A stretch of DNA of 64,000 nucleotides, taken from assembly GCF_021462405.1 (NCBI RefSeq), contig NZ_JAKEDU010000005.1:95776-159775 (forward strand), read 5' to 3'. This DNA is from Thermus tengchongensis. Lineage in GTDB: Bacteria; Deinococcota; Deinococci; Deinococcales; Thermaceae. The notes under the pieces are model-generated. The model was not told the DNA's origin and ran no database searches. It worked only from the letters and a program-made list of their open reading frames with translations. Numbering within the stretch: position 1 is the stretch's first letter; the number at the start of each line of letters is the position of its first letter. Positions 7,775 through 19,268 of the stretch are shown piece after piece. A program made the translations under genes and the position numbers.

Positions 7775-8111
7775 GGCCCTTGAGCACCTTGTGGAAGAGT
7801 TTCATGGCGGCCAAGGCCCGGGGGAAGCCCAGGAAGAGGGCGGACTGCAGGATGGCCTCCCGCACCTCCTCCTCGGTGGCCCCCACCCGCAAGGCCCCCT
7901 CCAGGTGGGTGGCCAACTCCTTGGGGCTACCCAGGGCGATCAGGGCGGTGATGGCCAGGAGTTCCCGGGTTTTGAGGTCCAGCCCTGGCCGGGCCAGGAC
8001 CTCCTCGTAGGCGAAGTCCCGGATGTAGCGGAAGAGGTCCTCGTCCACCTCCCGCAAGGACCTCTCTATGGCCTCCTCCTTCTCCCCCCAGATGGCCCGC
8101 CGCACGCTCAT
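7746..8111 (-). CDS. Carboxymuconolactone decarboxylase-like (AhpD-fold) protein
   Basis: All-helical protein of 121 residues. The CMD core is clear: PGLDLKTRELLAITALIALG, then ELATHLEGALRVGATEEEVREAILQ and LGFPRALAAMKLF. The CxxC pair of AhpD-type peroxidases is absent, so this is the cysteine-less CMD branch, whose members often have no assigned reaction. Its ATG overlaps the stop of the HAD gene (ATGA) and its end overlaps hemD. The operon association with haem synthesis does not by itself indicate function. Confidence 0.85.
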   Translation of the reverse strand: MSVRRAIWGEKEEAIERSLREVDEDLFRYIRDFAYEEVLARPGLDLKTRELLAITALIALGSPKELATHLEGALRVGATEEEVREAILQSALFLGFPRALAAMKLFHKVLKGRGAPHAGEG

Positions 8112-8767
8112 GGCAGGTAGTCTAGCACCGCTTCCAGGCGGTGGAGGGCCTCCGGGTTCTCCCCCGAGGGGTCGAAGAGCAGGGGCCTGACCCCAGCCCC
8201 CCGGGCCCCCAGGAGGTCCGCCTCCGAGTCCCCCACGTGCACCGCCTCCTCCGGGGCCACCCCCAAGGCCGAAAGGGCCTCCTGGAAGAGCCTGGGGTCG
8301 GGCTTGGCCACCCCGGAAAGGGCGCTCACCGAAAGGTGCTGGAAGTAAGGTCTTAAGCCCACCACCTCCAGGATCTCAGGCAGGGTGGCATCCCAGTTGG
8401 AAACCACCGCCAGGGGGTAGCCCCGTTCCCTCAGGGCCCGCAGGGTGGCCTCGGCCCCCGGGGCCAGGGGCCAGATCCGGGGGTCGCGCCAGCGGGCGAT
8501 GAGCTCTGCGCTCAGGGCCTCGGCGTGGGCCTCGAGGCCCATCCCCACCAGGAGCCGGCGGTGGAACTCCCGCCAAAGCCCGAGGGCCGTTTCCAGGTCG
8601 CGGGCCTCCAGGTGGTGCGCCTCGTAAAAGCGGAAGGCCTCCAGGGCGGCCGCCCGGGGATCCCTGGTGGGCCTGAGCCCCCGTTCCTGCAGGAGGGGGA
8701 AGAGCCAGTAGCGGGGACTTGCCAGGATCAGGGTGTTGCCCACGTCAAAGAGCACCGCCCGGGTCAT
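8108..8767 (-). CDS. HAD-superfamily hydrolase (class IA)
   Basis: Probable small-molecule phosphatase of 219 residues. Motif I is AVLFDVGNTLILA (nucleophile Asp8; the usual second Asp is Gly, as in YihX-like members), motif II is the Ser/Asn of LAVVSNWDATL, motif III the Lys of SGVAKPDPRLF, motif IV GDSEADLLGARGAG. The cap is helical and sits after motif I. It heads the HAD-CMD-hemD operon and has its own promoter with a leaderless arrangement (TACACT 6 bases before ATG). Substrate unknown. Confidence 0.88.
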   Translation of the reverse strand: MTRAVLFDVGNTLILASPRYWLFPLLQERGLRPTRDPRAAALEAFRFYEAHHLEARDLETALGLWREFHRRLLVGMGLEAHAEALSAELIARWRDPRIWPLAPGAEATLRALRERGYPLAVVSNWDATLPEILEVVGLRPYFQHLSVSALSGVAKPDPRLFQEALSALGVAPEEAVHVGDSEADLLGARGAGVRPLLFDPSGENPEALHRLEAVLDYLP

Positions 8768-8773
8768 GAACCC

Positions 8774-8779
8774 AGTGTA
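8774..8779 (-). promoter_or_regulatory. -10 box of leaderless HAD-CMD-hemD transcript
   Basis: TACACT on the minus strand, with only 6 bases between it and the ATG at 8767, so the transcript would begin at or next to the start codon. No convincing -35. Confidence 0.5.
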
Positions 8780-8851
8780 TACCCTGGCTTCTCTAACGGG
8801 TGTCTAACCTCAACCTGCTATGGTTTTTATAGCAAAAGGAGGTGGTAAGGC

Positions 8852-9412
8852 ATGCGATGGCTTGTATGGACCCTGGTATTGCTGGTTCCCAGCCTGGCCC
8901 AAAGCTTTGAGGTGGTTTCCGGGGAAGCCCGCTACCGGGTGCGGGAACAGCTGGTCCAGATCGGCATCACGGACGCCGTGGGCACCACCCAGGCGGTAAA
9001 AGGGCAGGTGGCCCTCCAGGGCACCAGGGCCACGGGGGAGTTCGTGGTGGACCTGCGGGAACTCCGCAGCGACCAGCAGCGGCGGGACAACTACCTCAGG
9101 CAAAACACCCTGCAGACGGACCGCTTCCCCACCGCCACCTTCCGGCCCAAGGCGGTGGAGGGCCTGCCCAACCCCCTGCCCCAAAGGGGCAGGTTCCCCG
9201 TGCGGGTGGTGGGGGACCTCACCATCCGGGACGTGACTCAGGAGGTGGTGTGGGAAGGGGAGGCGGAGTTTTCGGGGGAAGAGGTGAAGGTTCGGCTTAG
9301 GACCGAGTTCCCCTTTGAACGGTTCCAGCTCACCCAGCCCCGGGTGCCCATCCTCCTCAGCGTGGAGAACCGCATCCGGCTGGAGGTGGACCTCAGCTTG
9401 AGGCGAAAATGA
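8852..9412 (+). CDS. YceI-family secreted lipocalin-like protein
   Basis: Exported beta-barrel protein of 186 residues that binds polyisoprenoid or other hydrophobic ligands in known homologs. An N-terminal signal peptide (MRWLVWTLVLLVPSLAQ) with cleavage near residue 17-19 is followed by the YceI pattern: GTTQAVKGQVALQGTRATGEFVVDL, LRQNTLQTDRFPTATFRPKAV, VVGDLTIRDVTQEVVWEGE, and FPFERFQLTQPRVPILLSVENRIRLEVDL. A strong ribosome site (AAAGGAGGTGG) precedes the ATG. The stop overlaps the next gene by 4 bases (ATGA), so both exported proteins are made together. Confidence 0.92.
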   Translation: MRWLVWTLVLLVPSLAQSFEVVSGEARYRVREQLVQIGITDAVGTTQAVKGQVALQGTRATGEFVVDLRELRSDQQRRDNYLRQNTLQTDRFPTATFRPKAVEGLPNPLPQRGRFPVRVVGDLTIRDVTQEVVWEGEAEFSGEEVKVRLRTEFPFERFQLTQPRVPILLSVENRIRLEVDLSLRRK

Positions 9413-9987
9413 AACGGCGCACCCTGTTAGGGCTTCTCCTCTCCTTCCCCCTGGCCCAGGCCCAGTGCCCGCCCACCCCGGCCCTCACGGAAGGGCCCTA
9501 CTACCTTAGGGAAGTACCCCGGCGGAGGGACCTGAGGGAAGGGCTCCCCGGGATCCCCCTTCGGCTTACCCTCCGGGTGCAGGACCGCGCCTGCCGGCCC
9601 CTTGGGGGCGTGCGGGTGGACCTCTGGCACACGGACGCCCTGGGCCGCTACTCGGGGGTAAACGCCCCCGGGGTCTTCTGCCGGGGCTGGCAGCCCACGG
9701 ACAACCAGGGCCAGGTGGAGTTCCTCACCCTCTTCCCCGGCTGGTACCCAAGCCGCACCCCCCACCTACACCTCAGGGTGGAAGCAGGAGGCCGAAGCTT
9801 CGCCACCCAGCTTTTCTTCCCCGAGGAAGTCCAGCGCCAGGTCTACGCCCAACCCCCTTACGCGGAAAGGGGAATGCCCCGCATCGGCAACCGCCAGGAC
9901 GGGATTTTTCGCGCGGACCTGCTCCTTAACCTAAGGCCGGAAGGGGAAGGCTACCGGGCGGACTTCGCCCTCACCCTGCCCTTCTAG
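9409..9987 (+). CDS. Exported intradiol ring-cleavage dioxygenase-like protein
   Basis: Protein of 192 residues with a signal peptide (MKRRTLLGLLLSFPLAQAQ). The core matches the beta subunit of protocatechuate 3,4-dioxygenase-like enzymes: VRVDLWHTDALGRYSG gives the first iron-ligand Tyr, GWYPSRTPHLHLRV gives the second Tyr and both His ligands. All four Fe(III) ligands are therefore present, so an oxygenase activity is plausible. Export with a YceI partner suggests an envelope substrate rather than aromatic catabolism; no beta-ketoadipate genes are nearby. The substrate is unknown. Confidence 0.85.
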   Translation: MKRRTLLGLLLSFPLAQAQCPPTPALTEGPYYLREVPRRRDLREGLPGIPLRLTLRVQDRACRPLGGVRVDLWHTDALGRYSGVNAPGVFCRGWQPTDNQGQVEFLTLFPGWYPSRTPHLHLRVEAGGRSFATQLFFPEEVQRQVYAQPPYAERGMPRIGNRQDGIFRADLLLNLRPEGEGYRADFALTLPF

Positions 9988-9999
9988 TACCCTTAGGGC

Positions 10000-11310
10000 A
10001 TGGTGCCCCGCTACCAGACCCAGGAAATGGCCCGGCTGTGGTCGGAGGAAAGCCGCTACCGCACCTGGGCCCTGGTGGAGGCCTACGCCCTCGAGGCCTG
10101 GGAGGCCCTGGGCCAGGTGCCTAAGGGCCTGGCAGCCAGGCTCCTAAAGCGGCTTGAGGAAAAGCCCCTGGACGAAGGCTTTGCCCAGCGGGTGGCGGAG
10201 CTGGAGGAGATCACCCGCCACGACCTCGTGGCCTTCACCCGGGCCCTGGTGGAGTGGACGGGAGACGAGGAGGTGGGGCGGTACCTGCACCTGGGCCTCA
10301 CCAGCTCCGACGTGGTGGACACCGCCCAAAACGCCCTCCTGGTGCAGGCCCTGGACCTGATCCTGGAGGAGCTTAGGGGGGTGCAGGAGGAGCTCAAGCG
10401 CCTGGCCCTCCGCTACCGCCGCACCCCCGCCATCGCCCGCACCCACGGGGTCCACGCCGAACCCACCAGTTTCGGCCTCCGCTTCCTGAGCTTTTACGCC
10501 GCCTTCGGGAGGGACGAGGAAAGGCTAAGGCGGGCCCAGGAAACCATCGGGGTGGCCATGCTCTCGGGCTCCGTGGGGAACTACGCCCACGTGCCCCCAG
10601 AGGTGGAGGCCCACGTGGCGAGGCGGCTCGGCCTAAGGCCCGAACCCCTTTCCACCCAGGTGGTGCCTAGGGACCGGCACGGGGAGGTGCTGGCCGCCCT
10701 GGCCCTCCTGGGAAGCAACCTGGAAAGGGTGGCGGTGGAACTAAGGCACCTGCAGCGCACCGAGGTGCTGGAGGTGCAAGAGCCCTTTCGCGAAGGGCAG
10801 ACGGGAAGCTCCTCCATGCCCCACAAGAAAAACCCCGTGGGCCTGGAAAACCTCACGGGGATGGCCAGGCTTCTCCGGGGCTACCTGGGGCCCGCCCTGG
10901 AAAACATCGCCCTCTGGCACGAGCGGGACATCTCCCACTCCTCCGTGGAGCGCGTCGTCCTCCCCGACGCCACCACCGCAGCCCACTACGCCCTGAGGCG
11001 GCTTAGGGGCATCCTGGCGGGCCTGGTGGTCTTTGAGGAAAACCTCAAGCGCAACCTGGACCTCACCCGCGGCCTCATCTACTCCCAGCAGGTGCTGAAC
11101 GCCCTCATTCAGAAGGGCCTTCCCCGGGATAAGGCCTACGCCATCGTGCAACGCAACGCGCTACGGAGCTGGGAGGAGGGCCGGGATTTCCGGGCGTTCC
11201 TGGAAGAAGACCCAGAAAACCCCTTGAAGGGGGAGGCCCTGAAAGCCCTCTTTGACCCGGAACCCTTCCTCAGGCACGTGGACGCCATCTACGCCCGCTT
11301 TGGCCTTTAG
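10000..11310 (+). CDS. purB: Adenylosuccinate lyase
   Basis: Cleaves SAICAR to AICAR and adenylosuccinate to AMP in purine synthesis. The protein has 436 residues. The fumarase/aspartase-superfamily signature GSSSMPHKKNPVGLENLTG carries the catalytic flexible loop with its Ser; GLTSSDVVDTAQN and ARTHGVHAEPTSFG (catalytic His) precede it in the expected order. ATG at 10000 follows the dioxygenase stop by 12 bases. It is separated from the purC-F cluster by a 239-base gap with its own promoter, so it may belong to a separate transcript. Confidence 0.97.
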   Translation: MVPRYQTQEMARLWSEESRYRTWALVEAYALEAWEALGQVPKGLAARLLKRLEEKPLDEGFAQRVAELEEITRHDLVAFTRALVEWTGDEEVGRYLHLGLTSSDVVDTAQNALLVQALDLILEELRGVQEELKRLALRYRRTPAIARTHGVHAEPTSFGLRFLSFYAAFGRDEERLRRAQETIGVAMLSGSVGNYAHVPPEVEAHVARRLGLRPEPLSTQVVPRDRHGEVLAALALLGSNLERVAVELRHLQRTEVLEVQEPFREGQTGSSSMPHKKNPVGLENLTGMARLLRGYLGPALENIALWHERDISHSSVERVVLPDATTAAHYALRRLRGILAGLVVFEENLKRNLDLTRGLIYSQQVLNALIQKGLPRDKAYAIVQRNALRSWEEGRDFRAFLEEDPENPLKGEALKALFDPEPFLRHVDAIYARFGL

Positions 11311-11314
11311 GGGT

Positions 11315-11482
11315 CTACCACAAGGCCAGCTGAAGGCTGCGACGGCCGCTTTGCCCTCCTGTGGGACTCACCCAAAGCCTCCCTTCCGGCGAAAGCTCCA
11401 GTTGATAGCCGGGATTGCGCTCCGAGAGGAGCCAAAGCTCCCTTTCCCCGATGGGGCGTAGAAGGTCCAGGGACAAGGGCAT
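11315..11482 (-). pseudogene. Truncated Uma2-family (DUF820) N-terminal fragment
   Basis: A 55-codon minus-strand frame starting ATG at 11482 reads LSLDLLRPIGERELWLLS, then ERNPGYQLELSPEGRLWVSP, then TGGQSGRRSLQL, and stops. This is the first quarter of the Uma2 family (DUF820, PD-(D/E)XK-fold putative nucleases), whose N-terminus has the pattern NPGyrfE...G.l.vsPtGg.sg.R...L. The rest of the protein, including the predicted nuclease site, is missing: beyond the stop lies purB. It is best read as a remnant of a gene removed by deletion or by rearrangement next to purB. Expression is not indicated. Confidence 0.7.
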
Positions 11483-11485
11483 GCC

Positions 11486-11513
11486 TTCAGTGTAGCCCCT
11501 CCTGGGCTAAAAT
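11486..11513 (+). promoter_or_regulatory. Promoter of the purC-S-Q-HAD-L-F operon
   Basis: TTCAGT (11486-11491) and TAAAAT (11508-11513) are spaced 16 bases apart, about 36 bases before the purC ATG, which has an AAGGAGG ribosome site. Between the two boxes TAGCCC-CTCCT-GGGCTA (11493-11509) forms a perfect 6-base-arm inverted repeat that runs into the -10, a possible operator or the terminator of something upstream. Confidence 0.5.
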
Positions 11514-11549
11514 AGAGGCCAGACGGGACCCGAGTCCCTAAGGAGGCGC

Positions 11550-12257
11550 ATGGAAAAGCTCTACGAGGGCAAGGCCAAGATCCTCTACCCCGAGGGGAAG
11601 GACACCTTACGGGTCTACTTCAAGGACGAGGCCACCGCCTTCAACGCCCAGAAGCGGGGCCTCATCCCGGGCAAGGGGGTGGTGAACAACAGGGTTTCCG
11701 CCGTCCTCTTCCGCTACCTGGAGGGCCACGGGGTGAAGACCCACTTCCTGGAGGAGCTTTCCGAGCGGGAGATGCGGGTCCTAAGGGTGGAGATCCTCCC
11801 CCTCGAGGTCATCCTCCGCTTCCGGGCGGCGGGGAGCTTCGCCAAGCGCTACGGGGTGCAGGAGGGCATCCCCTTGAAGAACCCCCTGGTGGAGTTCTCC
11901 CTCAAAAGCGACGCCCTGGGCGATCCCTTGATCTGCCCGGAGGCCATTTTGGCCCTGGGCCTGGCGGAGGAGGAGGAGCTCGCCCAGGTGAAGGCCACCA
12001 CCCTGAGGGTGGGGGAGCTCCTTCGGGCCTTCTTCGCCCCAAGGGGCCTGGACCTCATCGACTTCAAGCTGGAGTTCGGCAAAAGGAATGGGGAGATTCT
12101 CCTCGCCGACGAGATCTCCCCCGACACCATGCGCCTTTGGGACCAGAAGACGGGGGAACCCATGGACAAAGACCGCTTCCGCAAGGACCTGGGGGGCGTG
12201 GAGGAGGCTTACCAGGAGGTGCTCAGGCGCGTTCTTTCCGAACCCGAAAAGGTCTAG
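11550..12257 (+). CDS. purC: SAICAR synthase
   Basis: Joins CAIR and aspartate with ATP to give SAICAR. At 235 residues it is the compact bacterial form. Visible motifs: [16 protein letters not shown] at the N-terminus, [33 protein letters not shown], the signature [20 protein letters not shown] and [19 protein letters not shown]. Strong AAGGAGG site before ATG 11550. First gene of the purine operon; its stop is 2 bases before purS. Confidence 0.97.
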   Translation: MEKLYEGKAKILYPEGKDTLRVYFKDEATAFNAQKRGLIPGKGVVNNRVSAVLFRYLEGHGVKTHFLEELSEREMRVLRVEILPLEVILRFRAAGSFAKRYGVQEGIPLKNPLVEFSLKSDALGDPLICPEAILALGLAEEEELAQVKATTLRVGELLRAFFAPRGLDLIDFKLEFGKRNGEILLADEISPDTMRLWDQKTGEPMDKDRFRKDLGGVEEAYQEVLRRVLSEPEKV

Positions 12258-12259
12258 CC

Positions 12260-12514
12260 ATGCCGAGATACCAAGCCACCTTGCTCATCGAGCTGAAAGA
12301 GGGCATCCTGGACCCGCAAGGCCGGGCGGTGGAGGGCGTCCTAAAGGGCCTCGGCCACCCGGTGGAAGAGGTGCGGGTAGGAAAGGTCCTGGAGGTGGTC
12401 TTCCAGGCGGAGAACCTCCTGCAGGCCGAGGAAAAAGCCAAGGCCATGGGGAAGCTCCTCGCCAACCCGGTGATGGAGGTCTATACCCTGGAGGCCTTAA
12501 AGGAACTCTCATGA
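12260..12514 (+). CDS. purS: FGAM synthase subunit PurS
   Basis: Small dimeric subunit (84 residues) that assembles with PurQ and small PurL into the FGAM synthase complex. The pattern [32 protein letters not shown] and [12 protein letters not shown] is diagnostic. I place the start at the ATG at 12260; an upstream open frame to 12137 runs inside purC and is ignored. Its stop overlaps the purQ start as ATGA, consistent with stoichiometric production of the three subunits. Confidence 0.96.
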   Translation: MPRYQATLLIELKEGILDPQGRAVEGVLKGLGHPVEEVRVGKVLEVVFQAENLLQAEEKAKAMGKLLANPVMEVYTLEALKELS

Positions 12515-13194
12515 AGTGGGCCATTGTCCGCTTCCCCGGCTCCAACTGCGACGAGGACGCCCGCTTCGCCCTCACCAAGGCGGGCCTCAGGGCGGAGTAC
12601 GTGTGGCACACGGAAACAAGCCTAAAGGGCTTTGACGGGGTCTTCCTCCCCGGGGGCTTCAGCTACGGGGACTACCTCAGGGCCGGGGCCTTGGCCGCCA
12701 AGAGCCCGGTGATGGCGGAGGTGGCCCGCTTCGCCCGGGAGGGGAGGCCGGTCATCGGGGTGTGCAACGGCTTCCAGGTCCTCACCGAGGCCGGGCTTTT
12801 GCCGGGGGCGTTGCTGGCCAACCTGAACCTGCACTTCACCTGCAAGGAGGTGGGGGTGCGGGTGGAGCGCACCGACCTCCCCTTCACCCGGCGTTATGGG
12901 AAGGGGCAGGTCCTGCGCCTGCCCATCGCCCACGCCGAAGGGCGCTACTACGCGGACCCCGAAACCCTGGAAAGGCTGGAAGGGGAAGGCCAGGTGGTCT
13001 TCCGCTACGCCCCCCTAAGGGGTGAAGGGGACTACAACCCCAACGGGAGCCTGAACGACATCGCCGGCATCGTGAACGAGAAGGGCAACGTCCTGGGCAT
13101 GATGCCCCACCCCGAGCGGGCGGTGGACGAGGTCCTGGGCGGCACCGACGGACTGCCCCTCTTTCTGGGGCTTGTGGAGGAGGTAGCGCGATGA
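12511..13194 (+). CDS. purQ: FGAM synthase glutaminase subunit PurQ
   Basis: Class I glutamine amidotransferase of 227 residues that supplies ammonia to PurL. The N-terminus is [17 protein letters not shown]; the nucleophile elbow is [12 protein letters not shown] (Cys), and the His/Glu pair is [14 protein letters not shown] at 12511 overlaps the purS stop. The 3' end overlaps the next gene (a HAD hydrolase) by 4 bases rather than purL. Confidence 0.97.
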   Translation: MKWAIVRFPGSNCDEDARFALTKAGLRAEYVWHTETSLKGFDGVFLPGGFSYGDYLRAGALAAKSPVMAEVARFAREGRPVIGVCNGFQVLTEAGLLPGALLANLNLHFTCKEVGVRVERTDLPFTRRYGKGQVLRLPIAHAEGRYYADPETLERLEGEGQVVFRYAPLRGEGDYNPNGSLNDIAGIVNEKGNVLGMMPHPERAVDEVLGGTDGLPLFLGLVEEVAR

Positions 13195-13904
13195 AACCCA
13201 AGGCCATCACCTTTGACTTCTGGGGCACCCTCTTCACCGAGGGGGAAGCGTTTTTGGAAAGGGTCATGCCCGCCCGGTACGAAATCCTCCTGGACGCCCT
13301 CTCCGAAGCGGGGCACCCCGCGGAGGAGCACGAGGTGCGGGAGGCCTACCGCCAGGCCACCCTGGCCTTTGAGGAGGCTTGGAAGGCGGGGGAGCACATG
13401 AGCGTCTACGACCGGGTGGCCCGCATCTTCGCCCTCCTGGGAGCCCCCCACGACCCCGGGCTCATCGCCCTTACCGCCAGGAAGCTGGAGGAAAGCTCCC
13501 TCCTGGCCGACCTCAAACCCCTCCCTGGGGTAAGGGTGCTGAAGGAACTGGCCAAGAAGTACCCCCTGGGCCTGGTCTCCGACACCGGCATGACCCCGGG
13601 CCGCCTCCTACGGGAGCACCTGAGGCGGCAGGGCCTGGACGTGTTCCAAGCCTACAGCTTCTCCGACGAGACGGGGTTCGTGAAGCCCAAGCCCGAGGCC
13701 TTCAGGGCGGCTCTCGAGGCCCTGGGGGTGGCCCCGGAGGAGGCCCTGCACGTGGGCGACCTGCCCCAGACGGACATCCGGGGGGCTTTCGCCACGGGCT
13801 ACCCCTGGGCGGTGCAGTACGTGGGCCACCGGGAGGTGAACGGGGAGGTGAAGCCCACGGCCAAGGTGCGGGACCACCGCGAGCTCCTACCCCTTCTGGA
13901 GTGA
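13191..13904 (+). CDS. HAD-superfamily hydrolase inside the purine operon
   Basis: Protein of 237 residues, class IA HAD with helical cap. Motif I is [14 protein letters not shown] (nucleophile Asp; Trp at the second catalytic position), motif II the Ser/Thr of [12 protein letters not shown], motif III the Lys of [12 protein letters not shown], motif [14 protein letters not shown]. It is wedged between purQ and purL with 4-base and 1-base overlaps, so it is translated with the FGAM synthase subunits. A housekeeping role in dephosphorylating a purine intermediate or nucleotide is inference; it could equally be a passenger. It is not a recognised pur gene. Confidence 0.88.
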   Translation: MKPKAITFDFWGTLFTEGEAFLERVMPARYEILLDALSEAGHPAEEHEVREAYRQATLAFEEAWKAGEHMSVYDRVARIFALLGAPHDPGLIALTARKLEESSLLADLKPLPGVRVLKELAKKYPLGLVSDTGMTPGRLLREHLRRQGLDVFQAYSFSDETGFVKPKPEAFRAALEALGVAPEEALHVGDLPQTDIRGAFATGYPWAVQYVGHREVNGEVKPTAKVRDHRELLPLLE

Positions 13905-16094
13905 TGGAAGCCTTCGCCAAGGAAATCGGCATCCCCGAGGAGGAGTACCGGGAGATCCAAAAGCGGCTCGGGCGGGAGCCCAACCGGGTGGAGCTCTTCC
14001 TCTTCAAGGTGATGTGGAGCGAGCACTGCGCCTACAAGAACTCCCGCCCCCTCCTGAAGGAGCTCCCCAAGGAGGGGGAGGCGGTCCTCCAGGGGCCCGG
14101 GGAGAACGCGGGCGTGGTGCGCCTCGGGGAGGGGTGGGCGGTGGCCTTCAAGATCGAGAGCCACAACCACCCCTCGGCGGTGGAGCCCTTCCAGGGGGCG
14201 GCCACCGGGGTGGGGGGGATCCTCCGGGACATCATGAGCATGGGGGCCCGTCCCATCGCCCTCCTGGACTCCCTGCGCTTTGGCCCCCCGGAGGAGGCCC
14301 GTAGCCGCTACCTCCTCAAGGGGGTGGTCTCCGGCATCGCCCACTACGGCAACGCCATCGGGGTGCCCACGGTGGGCGGGGACCTCTACTTCCACGAGGG
14401 CTACCGGGAAAACCCCCTGGTGAACGCCATGTGCATTGGCCTTCTCCGGGAGGAGCACCTGAGGCGGAGCCGGGCCTCCCTGGGGCGGCCCATCTACTAC
14501 GCCGGGGCCAAGACCGGGCGGGACGGGATCGGGGGGGCGGCCTTCGCCAGCCGGGAGCTCGCCGAGGACAAGGAGGAGGACCGCCCGGCGGTGCAGGTGG
14601 GGGACCCCTTCCTGGGGAAGCTCCTCATGGAGGCTACCCTCGAGGCCATCGAGCGGGACCTGGTGGAGGGCGTGCAGGACATGGGGGCAGCGGGGCTCAC
14701 CAGTAGCCTCTCGGAGCTCGCCCACAAGTCGGGCCTGGGGGTGGAGCTCCACCTGGACCAGGTCCCCACCCGGGAGGCAGGGATGGGGCCCATCGAGCTC
14801 CTCCTCTCGGAAAGCCAGGAGCGCATGGTCCTGGTGCCCAAGGAGGGGAAGGAGAAGGAGCTGGAGGCGGTCTTCCAGCGCTGGGGCCTGGACTGCGTGC
14901 CCGTGGCCAAGACCATCCCCGAGAGGGTCTTCCGCGTCCTCTTCCGGGGGGAGGTGGTGGCCGAGGTGCCCACGGAGGCCCTGGCGGAAGCCCCCACCTA
15001 CGTGCGGGTGGGGCGGGAGGACCCGGAGATCAGGAGGCTTCGGGAAACCCCCCTGCCCCCCCTGGAGGCCGACCCCCAGGAGGTCCTCCCCAGGCTCCTG
15101 GCCTCCCCCAACCTCGCCAGCCGGGAGGCGGTCTACGAGCGCTACGACCACCAGGTGGGCACCCGCACCGCTCTGGTCCCAGGCAAGGGGGACGCGGCGG
15201 TCTTGTGGGTGAAGGGCACAAACCTGGGCATCGCCGCCAAGGTGGACCACAACCCCCGCTACAGCCGCCTCCACCCCCGGCTTGGGGCCATGCACGCCCT
15301 GGCGGAGGCCTGCCGCAACGTGAGCGTGGTGGGGGGGAGGCCTCTCGCCTACACCGACGGCCTCAACCTGGGAAGCCCAGAAACCCCGGAGGGCTATTTT
15401 GAGCTCCAGGAGACCATCGCCGGCCTCCGGGAGGCGAGCGAGGCCCTGGGGGTGCCGGTGGTCTCCGGGAACGTCTCCCTCTACAACGAAAGCGGCGGGC
15501 GGCGCATCCCCCCCACGGCCATGGTGGGGGTGGTGGGGGTCTTGGACATCAGGAAGCGGGCGGAGATGGGCTTTAGGCGCCCTGGGGAAGCCATCGTCCT
15601 CATCGGGGAGGAGGCGGGGGAGCTTGGGGGAAGCGAGGTGCTCCACCTCCTCACCGGGCAGGAGCTGGGCCACCCGCCCCCTTTGGACCTGGAGCGGGAG
15701 CGCCGGGTGCAGGAGGCCATCCGCGAGCTCATCGCCTTAGGCCTCACCCAGACCGCCCACGACCTGGCAGAGGGGGGCCTCCTGGTGGCCCTGGCGGAGA
15801 TGACCTTCCCCTACGGCCTGGGGGCCACGGTGGAGGTGCGCCCCCGGGGCCTCGATCAGCCATCAGGCCAGCTTGCCACCCTCTTCGGCGAAGCGCCGAG
15901 TCGGATCCTATTCACCGTGGCCAAGGAGAACCTCCAGGAGGCCACCCTCCGCCTGGAGGAGCTCGGCCTCCCCCACCGGGTCCTGGGCGAAACCGGGGGG
16001 AATACCCTCACGGTCCTCACCCCAGATGGGGTGCTAGAGTGGGGGGTGCAGGAACTCCTCGCCGCCTGGAAGCGGCCCCTGAGGGAGGTACTGG

Positions 16095-16108
<14 letters not shown>
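13904..16108 (+). CDS. purL: FGAM synthase large subunit PurL (small type)
   Basis: ATP-dependent amidation of FGAR to FGAM. At 734 residues this is the small PurL that needs PurS and PurQ, both present in the operon. Motifs: [19 protein letters not shown] with the catalytic His, [60 protein letters not shown], then the second half-repeat [13 protein letters not shown] and [20 protein letters not shown] at 13904 shares its A with the stop of the HAD gene (TGATG). The 3' end overlaps purF by 14 bases. Confidence 0.97.
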
Positions 16109-19246
<3,138 letters not shown>

Positions 19247-19268
19247 GGAAGCCTTAGAATGGAAGAGG

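Noticed and set aside
13799..15673. 624-residue minus-strand frame
   Set aside because: Antisense of purL; low-complexity composition.
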